A stretch of DNA of 64,000 nucleotides from contig JACGWO010000001.1 in assembly GCA_034509735.1 (NCBI GenBank), forward strand, positions 32,677,966 through 32,741,965, read 5' to 3'. Source of the DNA: Sesamum alatum (lineage: Eukaryota; Streptophyta; Magnoliopsida; Lamiales; Pedaliaceae). Each line of letters begins with the position of its first letter. Within the stretch, counting starts at the first letter, position 1. A program made the translations under genes and the position numbers. The notes under the pieces were generated by a model. That model did no database searches, was not told where the DNA came from, and saw nothing but the letters and a program-made list of their open reading frames with translations. Shown here piece after piece: positions 47,601 through 58,043 of the stretch.

Positions 47601-49030
47601 CCCTTAATTAAACATAGCCGACATGCTCCTTGGAGGAAGCAAAATCAGCCATGTTGCATGCTAGGTGGTATGTTGACTTGTCTCTTTTGGAAAGAGACAA
47701 ATCAACTCCAATCAAGCTCTTCCCTTTTGGTATGATTTGATCATACCATAAATTTTGGTAGGCTTGATTGAAGAATTGATGGTGATTGATTGGAATGAAT
47801 CTAGACATCCTTGGATGAACCTAGACACATTCCAATAATCACATTAATTATGTATATATATTAGAATATACAACACCTAGCATAAGTGATTCATTATTCA
47901 TCTTTTTCTAGGAAAAAGAGAAGACAAAAATCCTCTCCTCTCTCTCAAAATTTCGTGCTCCCTCCCTCTCTTACACTTGTGTTCTTCACTTGATTTTGAA
48001 TCAAGAAGAAGAACAAAGTAAGTTTAAGAGAACACTAATTCATAGTGTTCTTCTCTTAAACTGATTTCTTCCTAAACCCGTTCTTTTCTAGCAAGAAGAA
48101 CGTGTGTTTCTTCCGGTGGGTGTGGATCACCTTTGGAGAATCCATACGTTTTGGATTTCGTGAGCATTCCGGAGAAGGAAACAACGCAAGTAGCCGGGAG
48201 CATACGCTAACAATCAAAGGTAACGTTTATTACGCTTTGATTGATTTGATTTATATATCTATGCCCTATGTGTTTAAATATATGTTTTAATATTTACACA
48301 TCCTACATCGAACGCCCGGTTTGAGCACCCAAGGGTACACCCCTTGGGATGCGCGTATTTTGAATTTGATTTAAATTTACGCACTTTCCACGCTTTTCTC
48401 GCTTCCGCTCGCGCTCCCGGGCGGATCCGCTTGTCCTTCAGAATGATTATCTCTCGCCAGATCAAAGATACAACCGTCCTGTGCACGCGACTGCCATGAT
48501 TCCTCAAGTTTGAGGATTACTCCCGTACTATTGGAACCGGGGGAAAACCAATCATACCGACCAAGCCTCCAAGGCTCCCATATGATGATCCCTGCCAGTC
48601 AGTCCAGTCGGCTCGACCCCAGTCGACAACCCATCAAGATCGTGTAGGCATCCGATGCCTATCGCCGATGAAACACGACACTCATCCAATGAACACAACT
48701 CTTGACGCAAGTCTCAATAGGACTCTTGATGCCCTGTGTCGAGGTCCTCGACTTTGAATGTTTCAGACCCAACTCTTAATCAGTTGGTTTTCATGACCAC
48801 CATCCAATGCGTGGCCCAACTGCACGATTTGTTTATCCATGGTCTGTGGGCTTTGTTGCGATATAAGTTAAACACCGTCTTAACAAATGTAAGATGAGCG
48901 CAACAAAGAAGGTACCATTGGTGACGAACACTCATCTTATTCATCACATAATAATATTACATCTACATCAAGTTGTGGAATAGGTTACAAATTGCCAAAC
49001 CTATTGGCTTTCTGGTCACCTATTCTAACA
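44613..49030 (-). mobile_element. Nested minus-strand LTR inside the element D 5' LTR
   Basis: On the minus strand it starts TGTTAGAATAGGTGACCAG at 49030 and runs to 48441, is interrupted by the solo LTR 46215-48440, and resumes from 46214 to 44613. Its combined length is about 2.19 kb; the last 35 bp or so (ending ttca) are missing. The host LTR lost about 25 bp at the insertion (text between ggcgag and ataagcc), so no target duplication is seen. No internal region is present, so it is a solo LTR or a product of recombination. Confidence 0.85.
46215..48440 (+). mobile_element. Complete solo LTR, 2226 bp, with target duplication
   Basis: It runs from TGTTAGAATCGGTGACCAG to ...CTTGTCCTTCA. 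It is flanked by AAATG (46210-46214) and GAATG (48441-48445), a 5 bp target duplication with one mismatch. Removing it rejoins the interrupted minus LTR (cttata-aaatg / gaatgattatctctcgcc). A solo LTR with target duplication indicates insertion of a whole element and later LTR-LTR recombination. A TATA-like tatatata lies near 47855. Apparent open frames inside it are not genes. Confidence 0.92.
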
Positions 49031-50637
49031 ATAAGCCTTGTCCAGTGCGGTCGAAATGTGTAGCGAGGACGGTGCGTTCCAAGAAGAGGATCCGTCCCCT
49101 CTCAGTATGTGACAGAGGTATCTCCTATGAACTCGGAGACATGTTCATGCTGTTTAAAGCTGTGGCCACAATGGTTGGTCGAACAGGAAATAGTTTCCTG
49201 TGTCGACATAATGAGGCATGCCTGGTCTCGAGTATTAAGCATAGATGCCTAGTCAAAGATGGGAACCGATGCCCAATTCCAATACCCTAGACTAAGGCCG
49301 GGAGACGGTAGACGGAAGGACCATACCCGTATGGAATCGGCACCTAAATGTTCACGCCAACATTCACCTAGTCTCTAGTGTCATGGACTGTTGCTAGACG
49401 GCCACCCATGGTAACGAGCCCTTGTGGGACACGGGCCCAAGTCTAGCTGAGGGTGAACTTAAAGGGTCACACACAAATCACCAAGAAGGTTGAGAGATTG
49501 ACTTGGAGTCAATCTCGAAGGATAAATAAGTAATTGGATTACTTTAGGGATAGTCCATTGGATGGACGGGCTGATAATGTATCGGGCCCTCGTTTAATCG
49601 GTAAATCAGATTTATCGATTAATTATGGAAAGTCGAAAAGTTGGATCTTTCAATTGGATTGAAAAGTCAAAGGGAATTATTTAAGTGTAAAATTAAATTG
49701 GATTTAATTTTTGGTTCGTCGTAATTGGATTACGGTAAAATCCGGTCCGTTAAATTATGACCCCAGAGGAGAATTAATTCCTATTTAGAATAGGAAGAAG
49801 TTGGACTTCTTTCCATATTGAGCATGGCCGAAAATGCTCCCTTGGAGGAAGCAAAATTCAGCCATGTTGCGTGCTAGATGGTGGTTGACTTGTCTCTTTT
49901 GGTAAGAGACAAATCAACTCCAATTAATGGTATGATTTGATTGTACCTTAAAAGTTGGTAGGCTTCATTGAAGAATTAATGGTGATTGATTGGGATGTAT
50001 CTAGACATCCTTGGATGAACCTAGACACATTCCAATAATCACATTAATTATATATATATATATGAGTATATACAACACCTTGTGTAAGAGAATCATAATT
50101 CATCTTTTCTAGGAAAAGAAGAAGCAATTTTCGGCCTCTCTCCTCTTTCTCATTTTCGGCCTCTCTCTCTCTCTCCCACTTGTGTTCTTCATTTGATCTT
50201 GGATCAAAAAGGAAGAACAAAGTAGGTTTAAGAAAACACTAATTCATAGCGTTCATTCTCTTAAACCGATTCCTTCATAAACCCGTTTTCTTCTAGCTAG
50301 GAGAATGTGAGTTTCTTCCGGTATGGTGTGGATCACCTTTGGAGAGTCCATACGTTTGGACTTTGTGAAAAATTTCGGAGAAGGAACAACGCAAGTAGCC
50401 GCTCACGCGTGAAATCTATAAGGGTAACAGTTAATTACGCTTTTTGTAGATTTACATTTCATTTATGCCCTATGTATAATATATGTTTAAATATTAATAC
50501 ATCCTACATCGAACGCCCGGTTGAGCACCCATGGTTAAACCCTAGGGACTTTCCTTTTATATGGGATTTAATTCATGCTATCGTATTAATTTTTCGAATT
50601 TCAAGCTTTCGCTCGCGCTCCTGGGCGGATCCGCTTG
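49031..50637 (+). repeat. 5' LTR of element D, second part
   Basis: Continues the host LTR from ataagccttgtccagtgcgg through the acaacacct promoter-proximal region (TATA-like tract near 50053-50064) to gcggatccgcttgt at about 50637. The final ccttca and the primer-binding site are lost. Confidence 0.85.
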
Positions 50638-52049
50638 TGCCGTTCTTCGACGTTTTTTCGAAAATGTTGATTTTCTATTTTTTTTCTGCACATTATTCTG
50701 AAAATATACTAATTTTGCACATTTAATTCTGGAATAATTGGATTGTTCCTTAGATCAAATTTGCTTAATTAATTTGGGATTAATACATGCATTGGATGCA
50801 TTGTTTATAATGTCCATTGAATTTGAAATTTGAATTTTTTCATATTGTTTATGTATTTATGCTTTGTGATGTTGGACATCACTTGGATATTTGGAATATC
50901 CATGGTTTAAGCATGGGATGATCACAAAAAGCCCTAGACCTTGTGTGTGGATGAATGTATGATTATTTACATTTCTGTTGGGTGGGGCCTGTGCGTGCCT
51001 CTTCTTTTTGGGACTATCATCTCCCGTATTTCAGCCTCATGATGTTAAGGCTTATTTTTTATTTCCTATGTATTACTTTTCAATTGTAATGAGAGTGGAT
51101 AGGATTGGTGAGGTTTTAATATTAACAAGCTTATGGAGTCGCAGACCCAAGGTGGAGCATCAAGGCGTGAAACAGGAGCATTACAAGGCCCATTGGAATG
51201 ACAATGGGTATATTATTTTATAATAATATAGGACCACCCTAGATAGACCATAGACTCACTGCGAGCTCAGTGGGTAGCATAGGTTGGGCTTGTGATAATC
51301 CTAATAGGGGTATGCTATGTTTTCTGCAGTGCGGCGTATTTATTTACACGCTTTAATGAATACTGGATATTTATGCATGCTAAAACACCTTAATGTGATA
51401 AGGTCTCGGCTATTCATTAAGCTCTCATTTGGTTGGACCAAAATTAAATATTAGGCCCAGAACGGACTTGGATCAAAATGGTATTTTGATATGTCCGAGC
51501 CTTCCATCCACAGCAATGTGGTGAGGAAGCTACCACAACAATGTGGTGAGGAAGCTACCACTACCCAAGTGTGGTCTCACGAGTCGTGGCACACTTGGAC
51601 TAGGAGAAAGCTGCACCATTGTTGTGAACAAAGAGACTGCACTCGTTGTTTCCCTGTCTCACGAGTCGTGGGGGGCGACCATTTGAGGCATGATTTTGGG
51701 CTGATGGGTCGGGCCCAACACGGAGTAACATGGTTCACTTGGAGTCCTAGGAACCATGCGAATAGGTGAGGCAAAAATATCTTGGGAATCTCATTGGATC
51801 AGAATGATATTGGATATCTCTCACGAGGTGTTCTTCATGTGAATTGTAAAAGGCACGGCAATGGAGATTATGCTTGTGGATCCCAAGCCCACTAGGAAAT
51901 GGTTTCCCAAAACTCCGCTTGAGAGTGGCGGACTTTTGTATAAATAGTGGGAGGGTTAAAGACTAAAAGAGCATGTCTTCAACTTGAACAATAATATTAC
52001 CAATCATCAGATAATTTCTGCTTTACAGTTTTTTTTTATAAATATAGAT
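50638..52049 (+). other. 5' leader of element D
   Basis: Non-coding leader homologous to those of B and C. The motif CTCACGAGTCGTG occurs at 51577-51589 and 51658-51670. A 25 bp direct repeat (aatgtggtgaggaagctacc) occurs at about 51514 and 51539. Apparent frames (50978-51223, 51491-51769) have no family match and are not called. Confidence 0.72.
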
Positions 52050-52912
52050 ATGTCTAAGAATCCATTAACCATGCTTGAGACTAATAAGTTCAATGGAACG
52101 AACTAGTCCGACTGGCTAAGAAACCTAAGGATTGTCCTTGATTTTGAGAACCAAGGCTAAGTCTTTGATGAGCCGCCGCCGAGCGACTTATTGGAGGGGT
52201 CCACGCCAGAAGAACGTTTGATGTTCGAGAAATGGCATGAGGACAATCAAAAAGTGCGCAGTATCATATTGGCTTCAATGTCTAACGACATCCTCAAGCA
52301 ATATGAGAGGCTGGACAACGTCTCCGCCATAATGCTCCGCAATGAACGAGGTTTATGTGGTTCCGAAATAGGCATATTAGATATGCTGCCACAAAAAGCA
52401 TTCTTTGGCACCAAGGTTGCTGAAGGATCGTTTGTACAAAGTCATGGGGTTAAGATGCTCTCCCTAGTGGAGAAACTCGAGAGACCTTAAAGCTGGGCTT
52501 AACAATGACAAGTACATTGACGTGATCCTCCGGTCGCTTCCTCCGTCCTATGACCCGTTTGTTGTAAACTACAATAGGAATGGACTTGAGAAGTCTATTC
52601 ATGAGTTGATCAACATGCTGGTCCATAACGAGGCAACCACCCACAAGTCGGTGTCGGCGGTATTGATAGGAGAGCTTCGACCTCCAAGGTGAATGGTAAG
52701 AGGGCCGGACGCTGGAAGAGGGAAGAAGGAAAAAGGGAAGACGATTGTGGCCCCTGCTTGCGATCCAGGTGCCCTGTTGCCCCGGTGGGGATGGGCAAAG
52801 GGAAAGGGAAGGCCCGTGGTTTCTTAGTGGTCCAAGGCAAATGATGTCTACATGCATTGCCAAGGAAAGGGGCATTAGAAGAGGGAGTGCCCACAACTCC
52901 TCTCCAACCCAG
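52050..52912 (+). pseudogene. gag: Gag remnant of element D
   Basis: Starts at ATG 52050 (MSKNPLTMLETNKFNGTN), then TAG where Tyr is expected, followed by an intact DWLRNLRIVLDFENQG. The next open block, 52191-52490, holds STPEERLMFEKWHEDNQKVR, IILASMSNDILKQYERLDNV and VAEGSFVQSHGVKMLSLVEK. Frameshifts follow at about 52487 and 52665. The zinc knuckle near 52850-52895 reads CMHCQGKGH-stop-KREC, so CX2CX4HX4C spacing is kept apart from the stop. Confidence 0.87.
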
Positions 52913-54370
52913 GTATGTTTGTGGTTGAAGTAAAGATGATAACTAATTCTGCTTCATGGGTATTGGATACCGGGTGTGGTGCTCACATCTGCAATGATTT
53001 GCAGGCACTGCAAAAAAAAAGTAGAAGGCTAACCAAGGATGAGATGATCCTGAGGCTAGGCGATTGCAAGGCCGTTGCTGCGGAAACCGTAGGATCAATG
53101 GAGTTAGCCATTCGTAGTCATATTAGGATTGTACTAACGATTGTTTCTATGTACCTAAGCAGGATTAAAAACATTGTATCTATCCCGGTCCTTGACAAGG
53201 TGGGGATATTCATTTTACCATTAATAAAAAACGGTTTTTTCATTATTAAGGATGGTATTTGTCATTTGCTTTGATACATTGGTAAACGGTCTGTAAATAC
53301 ATCAACAGTCTAATTGGATTATGACTGCGGAACACAAATGAAAACAGGATAATCATGATGACGCACAGATATGGCATGCAAGGTTAGGTCATATCTCTTG
53401 AGATAGGATAGAAGGTTAGTGGACTCAAAGAGTCTAGAAATAGATGATTTGGACAACCTACCGAACCTGCGAATCCTGTCTGAAGGGAAAGATAACCAAG
53501 AAACCCTTTATTGGACAAAGCACGCTAGCCAATGGTCTGTTGATTTGATCCATACGGACATTTGTGGCCCACTAAATACTCACGCTAGAGGCGGGTACCC
53601 ATACTTCATAACCTTTTACCGATGATCACTCACGTATGGTTTATGATCACTCACGGTATGGTTATGTTTACCTGATGAGGTACTAGTCTGAAGCCTTTCG
53701 AAGGTTTAAGGAATACAGACTTGAAGTAGAGAACCAAACCGGTCGAAAGATCAAGGCCCTCTCGGTCGGACCGAGGTGGAGAGTATTTGAGTGGTGAGTT
53801 TACTGATTATCTAAAAGAGAATGGGATTTTCTCTCAGTGGACCCCTCCTGGAACACCACAGCTTAATGGTGTGTCTGAAAAAGAGGAATCGGACCTTGTT
53901 GGACATGGTCCGATCCATGATGGGTTTTACCAAACTCCCCTTATCCTTCTGGGGATACGCTCTTGAGACGGCGGCCAAAGTTTTGAACTTGGCGCCATCT
54001 AAGAAGATATCCTAGACGCCATATGAGATATGGCATGACAAGCCTGCCTCCTACAATTACGTGAAAGTGTGGGGTTGCCCCGCATATGTCAAAAGATTAG
54101 TGGTAGATAAACTGGACTCGATGTCTAGTTTATGCAGGTTCATCGGCTAATCCAAAAGAAACTGCGGGGTATTATTTCTATGATCCCTCCGAGCCAAAAG
54201 GTTTTTGTTTCGCGAAACGCAGTGTTATTAGAAAAAGGGTTTTCTCCATCGGATAGTCGACGCGATGAGGGTACTCTTTGAGGAATCAAAGTGAGGTACC
54301 CCATGAGGCAGCAGTGTGACATTTGAGCCGGTAGTTCTCACTAATAATGTTTCCAGTCCTCCGTAAGTCG
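52913..54370 (+). pseudogene. pol: Protease and integrase remnant of element D
   Basis: The block at 52915-53274 holds the protease box WVLDTGCGAHICNDLQ. Pre-integrase text IWHARLGHIS lies near 53370. The integrase core follows in pieces: VDLIHTDICGPLNTHARGGY (53540 region), a frameshift with a local duplication (gatcactcac twice near 53622-53655), GYVYLMRY, then FSQWTPPGTPQLNGVSEK in one frame and RNRTLLDMVRSMMGFTKLPL in the block 53821-54015. Later text encodes PYEIWHDKPASYNY and VKVWGCPAYVK with stops. Confidence 0.87.
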
Positions 54371-56012
54371 GCTAGAGTATCCCATGCACCTGATAGGTAT
54401 GGATTTCTGGGCCTGACCGGTCAGTTGGATAATGATCCAAAGACGTACGGAGAAGCAATGTCGGACATCAAATTCGGATAAGTGGCTTGAGGCCCATGAA
54501 ATCCGAGAGGACTCGATAGGTACAAACCAGGTTTAAGACCCTAGTGGACCCACCCAAAGGGGTAAAACCCATAGGGTGTAAATGGGTCTACAAACGTCAG
54601 CTTGGAGCTGACGGGGAGGTTTACAACCTTCAAATCTAGGCTTGTGGCCAAAGGGGTATACTCAGCGACCCGGGGTCGATTTTGAGGAAACCTACTTGCC
54701 TATAGCAATGTCTAAGTCCATTTGGATACTGCTTGCCTTAGCAGCATGGTATGACTATGAAATATGGCAGATGGACATGAAAACCGCCTTCCTCAACGGT
54801 TTTCGTAGAGGAAGAGATCTTATATGAATCAACCGGAAGGTTTCACATCTGTTGGAGAAGAGCAGAAGGTCTACCGTCACCAAAGGTCCATCTATGGCCT
54901 CAAACTAGCTTCCCGAAGCTGGAACATACGTTTTGATGAAGTTATAGGGGGATATAATTTCATCAAGAACGAGTCTGATCCTTGTGTATACAAAGAAGAT
55001 CACTGGGAGCTCAGTTGTGTTTCTAGTGCTTTACGTGGATGACATCTTGCTCATTGGGAATGATGCTAACATGTTGGTACACTAAAGCTTGGTTGTCAAC
55101 GCAATTCTCCAATGAAGGATATGGGCGAGGCATCCTACATCCTTGGCATCAAGATCTAAAGGATAGATCTAAAAGGATGTTTTGAATGGCGCAGTCCTCG
55201 TATATAGAGAAAGTCTTGAAGAAGATTCAAGATGGAGAACTCAAAACGAGGATTCCCTCCTATGAGGCATGGAATTAAGTTATCCAAGAAGCCAGTCTCC
55301 TAAGACTGATGAGGAGCTTAAATGGATTGTTGGAGATCCCCTATGCTTCAGCCGTAAGCAGCATTTAGTATGTTGTCCAGTGCAGTAGACCTAATGTGTC
55401 TTTCGCTTTGAGCGTAACTAGTCGATATCAGTCGTGTCCCAGGGAGGCACGCTGGAGTCGCGGTCAAGACTTTCCTGAAGTACCTGAAAAGGACTAAGGA
55501 CATGTTCTTGATCTACGGTGGTGGAGAGTTGATACTGGAAGGCAATAGCGACGCTAGCTTCCTGCGGATGACGATGATGCCAAGTCTCAGTCTGATTTTG
55601 TGTTCAGACTTAATGGTGGCGTGGTTGCTTGGAAGAGTTCCAAGTAGGCTACCACGTCGGGACTCCACCATAGAATTTTGATATACATAGCGGGTTTGGA
55701 AGCTGCTATGGAGACGGTTTGGTTGATGAGCTACATTCAAGGGTTGGGTGTAGTTACCTAGCACTGCTAAGCCTGCATTTATCTTCTACGAAAACAGTAG
55801 GGCGATAGCGCTAGTAAAGGAACCGAGATCCCATCACGATCCAAAGCATATTCTCAGATGCTACCATCTCCTTAGAGAGATGGATAGAAGGAGTGACGTT
55901 TGGTTGGACCGAGTCAGCTCCACAGAAAACATAGCAGGTCCACTTACTAAGCCCGTGTCGCAAGTTGTCCATACTCACCACCTGGATAAGAGGTTCGAGG
56001 TCAATGGGTGAT
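54371..56012 (+). pseudogene. pol: Reverse transcriptase and RNase H remnant of element D
   Basis: RT text begins near 54395 (RYGFLGLTGQLDNDPKTYG). Block 54642-54827 holds KGYTQRPGVDFEETY and WYDYEIWQMDMKTAFLNGF. Block 54824-55042 holds MNQPEGFTSVGEEQKV, SIYGLKLASRSWNIRFDEV and NESDPCVYKE. The catalytic box YVDDILLIGND lies near 55032 and is intact. RNase H text (RLNGGVVAWK, then RSKAYSQMLPSP in a shifted frame) runs to about 56010 with many stops. Confidence 0.88.
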
Positions 56013-56019
56013 TGGCTTT

Positions 56020-56035
56020 AGGTCAAGTGGGAGAT
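56020..56035 (+). other. Polypurine tract of element D
   Basis: GGTCAAGTGGGAGAT directly precedes TGTTAG at 56036. Confidence 0.85.
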
Positions 56036-56561
56036 TGTTAGAATAAGTGACCAGAAATTCAATAGGTTTGGCGTTTTGTAACCTATTTGACAGCTTGATG
56101 TAATGAAATATTATGTGATGAATAAAATGAGTGTTCGTCACCAATGGTACCTTCTTTGTTGCGCTCATTTTACATATGTTAAACCGATTCCTTCATAAAC
56201 CCGTTTTCTTCTAGCAAGGAGAACGTGAGTTCTTCCGGTGTGGTACGGATCACCTTTGGAGAGTCCGTACATTTGGACTTTGTGAACATTCCGGAGAAGG
56301 AACAATGCGAGCAGCCGCGCACACGTGAAATCTATAAAGGTAACGGTTAATTACACTTTTTGTAGATTTACATTTTATCTATGCCATATGTATAATATAT
56401 GTTTAAATATTAATACATCCTACATCGAACGCCCGGTTGATCACCCAAGGGTAAACCCCTTGGGATGTTGCTTTTATATGCAAATTAATTCATGCTATCG
56501 TATTAATTTTTCGAATTTCACGCTTCCGCTCGTGCTCCCGGGCGGATCCGCTTGTCCTTCA
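56036..56561 (+). repeat. 3' LTR of element D, internally deleted
   Basis: Starts TGTTAGAATAAGTGACCAG, follows the LTR for about 145 bp to acatatgttaaa, then jumps to ccgattccttcataaacccg, equivalent to about 50265 in the 5' LTR, and ends in CTTGTCCTTCA at 56561. About 1.6 kb is missing. It has kept both termini. Confidence 0.88.
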
Positions 56562-57037
56562 AAAAAGTCCATTAGTGTCTAAATTTATTTAAAGGAGTTT
56601 GTCATTGCGGAAATGTACAAAGCTGAGTCCATGGCTCAAAAGAGTGTTCTAGATGTAATCCTAGTTCATATTTGTGTTGAATAAGATGGAGTCCTAGTCA
56701 TATAATCAAAGAGTAGCTTTGACATTGATTATTAGAGTCGATACGAATACATTTATACCAAAAAATTAGTCAATTATCAGTCAATGATAAGGACTTGAAA
56801 CACAAGGTGTTTCCTACTATTGTGTTTGAGCATTAGGCATGTTTTCTGGACATACAATTGATTACGAATATTCATCAAGCCCTCGATCAGGCAAAGATAA
56901 AAGTGCATTAGTGTCTAAATTTGTTTAAAGGAGTTTTGTTGTTGCGAAAATGTACAAACCTGAGTCTATGGCTCAAAAGAGTGTTCTAGATGTAGTCCTA
57001 GTGCATATTGTTGAATAAGATGGAGTCCTAGTCGTAT

Positions 57038-58043
57038 AATCGAAGAGTAGCTTTAACATTGATTATTAGAGTCGATACAAATACATTTATAGCCAAAAAT
57101 GAGTCATTTATCAGTCAATGGTAAGGGTTGGAAACATAAGGTGTTTCCTACTAATATGTTGGGTATTAGGCATGTTTCTGGACGTACGATTGATTACGAA
57201 GATTCACCAAGCCCTTGATATGGCAAAGATAAATGTTCATTAGTGTCTAAATTTGTTTACAGGAGTTTGTCGTTGCAAAAAAATGTACAAAGCTGAGTCT
57301 ATGGCTAAAAAGAGTGTTATAAATGTAGTCCTAGTGCATATTTGTGTTAAATAAGATGGAGTCCTAGTCGTATAAAATCGAAGAATAGCTTTAACATTGA
57401 TTATTAGAGTCGATACAAATACATTTATAGCCAAAAATGAGTCATTTATCAGTCAATGGTAAGGGTTGGAAACATAAGGTGTTTCCTACTAATATGTTGG
57501 GTATTAGGCATGTTTCTGGACGTACGATTGATTACGAAGATTCACCAAGCCCTTGATATGGCAAAGATAAATGTTCATTAGTGTCTAAATTTGTTTACAG
57601 GAGTTTGTCGTTGCAAAAATGTACAAAGCTGAGTCTATGGCTAAAAAGAGTGTTATAAATGTAGTCCTAGTGCATATTTGTGTTAAATAAGATGGAGTCC
57701 TAGTCGTATAATCGAAGAGTAGCTTTAACATTGATTATTAGAGTCGATACAAATACATTTATAGCCAAAAATGAGTCATTTATCAGTCAATGGTAAGGGT
57801 TGGAAACATAAGGTGTTTCCTACTAATATGTTGAGTATTAGGCATGTTTCTGGACGTACGATTGATTACGAAGATTCACCAAGCCCTTGATATGGCAAAG
57901 ATAAATGTTCATTAGTGTCTAAATTTGTTTACAGGAGTTTGTCGTTGCAAAAATGTACAAAGCTGAGTCTATGGCTAAAAAGAGTGTTATAAATGTAGTC
58001 CTAGTGCATATTTGTGTTAAATAAGATGGAGTCCTAGTCGTAT
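57038..58043. repeat. Three nearly identical satellite units
   Basis: Units 57038-57375, 57376-57709 and 57710-58043 differ by only a few bases and short A-run changes. They share private variants: ggaaacataagg, ctactaatatgttg, cttgatatggcaaag, ataaatgttcatt and gtttacaggag. Other units in the array differ from each other much more, so these were amplified recently. Confidence 0.9.

Larger units (their letters stand above)
44222..56561 (+). mobile_element. Ty1/copia LTR retrotransposon D, inserted in the satellite
   Basis: Plus strand: 5' LTR (44222-44612 and 49031-50637, split by nested LTRs), leader, gag from 52050, protease, integrase, reverse transcriptase, RNase H, polypurine tract (56020-56035) and a 3' LTR reduced to 526 bp by internal deletion. 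The 5 bp flanks match (AAAAG, one extra A on the right), showing a standard insertion into one satellite unit. The coding region has many frameshifts and stops. LTRs are of family 2, like the solo LTR and element C. Confidence 0.93.

Noticed and set aside
50307..50726. A 139-codon frame across the LTR end and leader of element D.
   Set aside because: It spans the U5/leader boundary, and the equivalent in the other LTR copy (56325-56582) is disrupted; not a gene.
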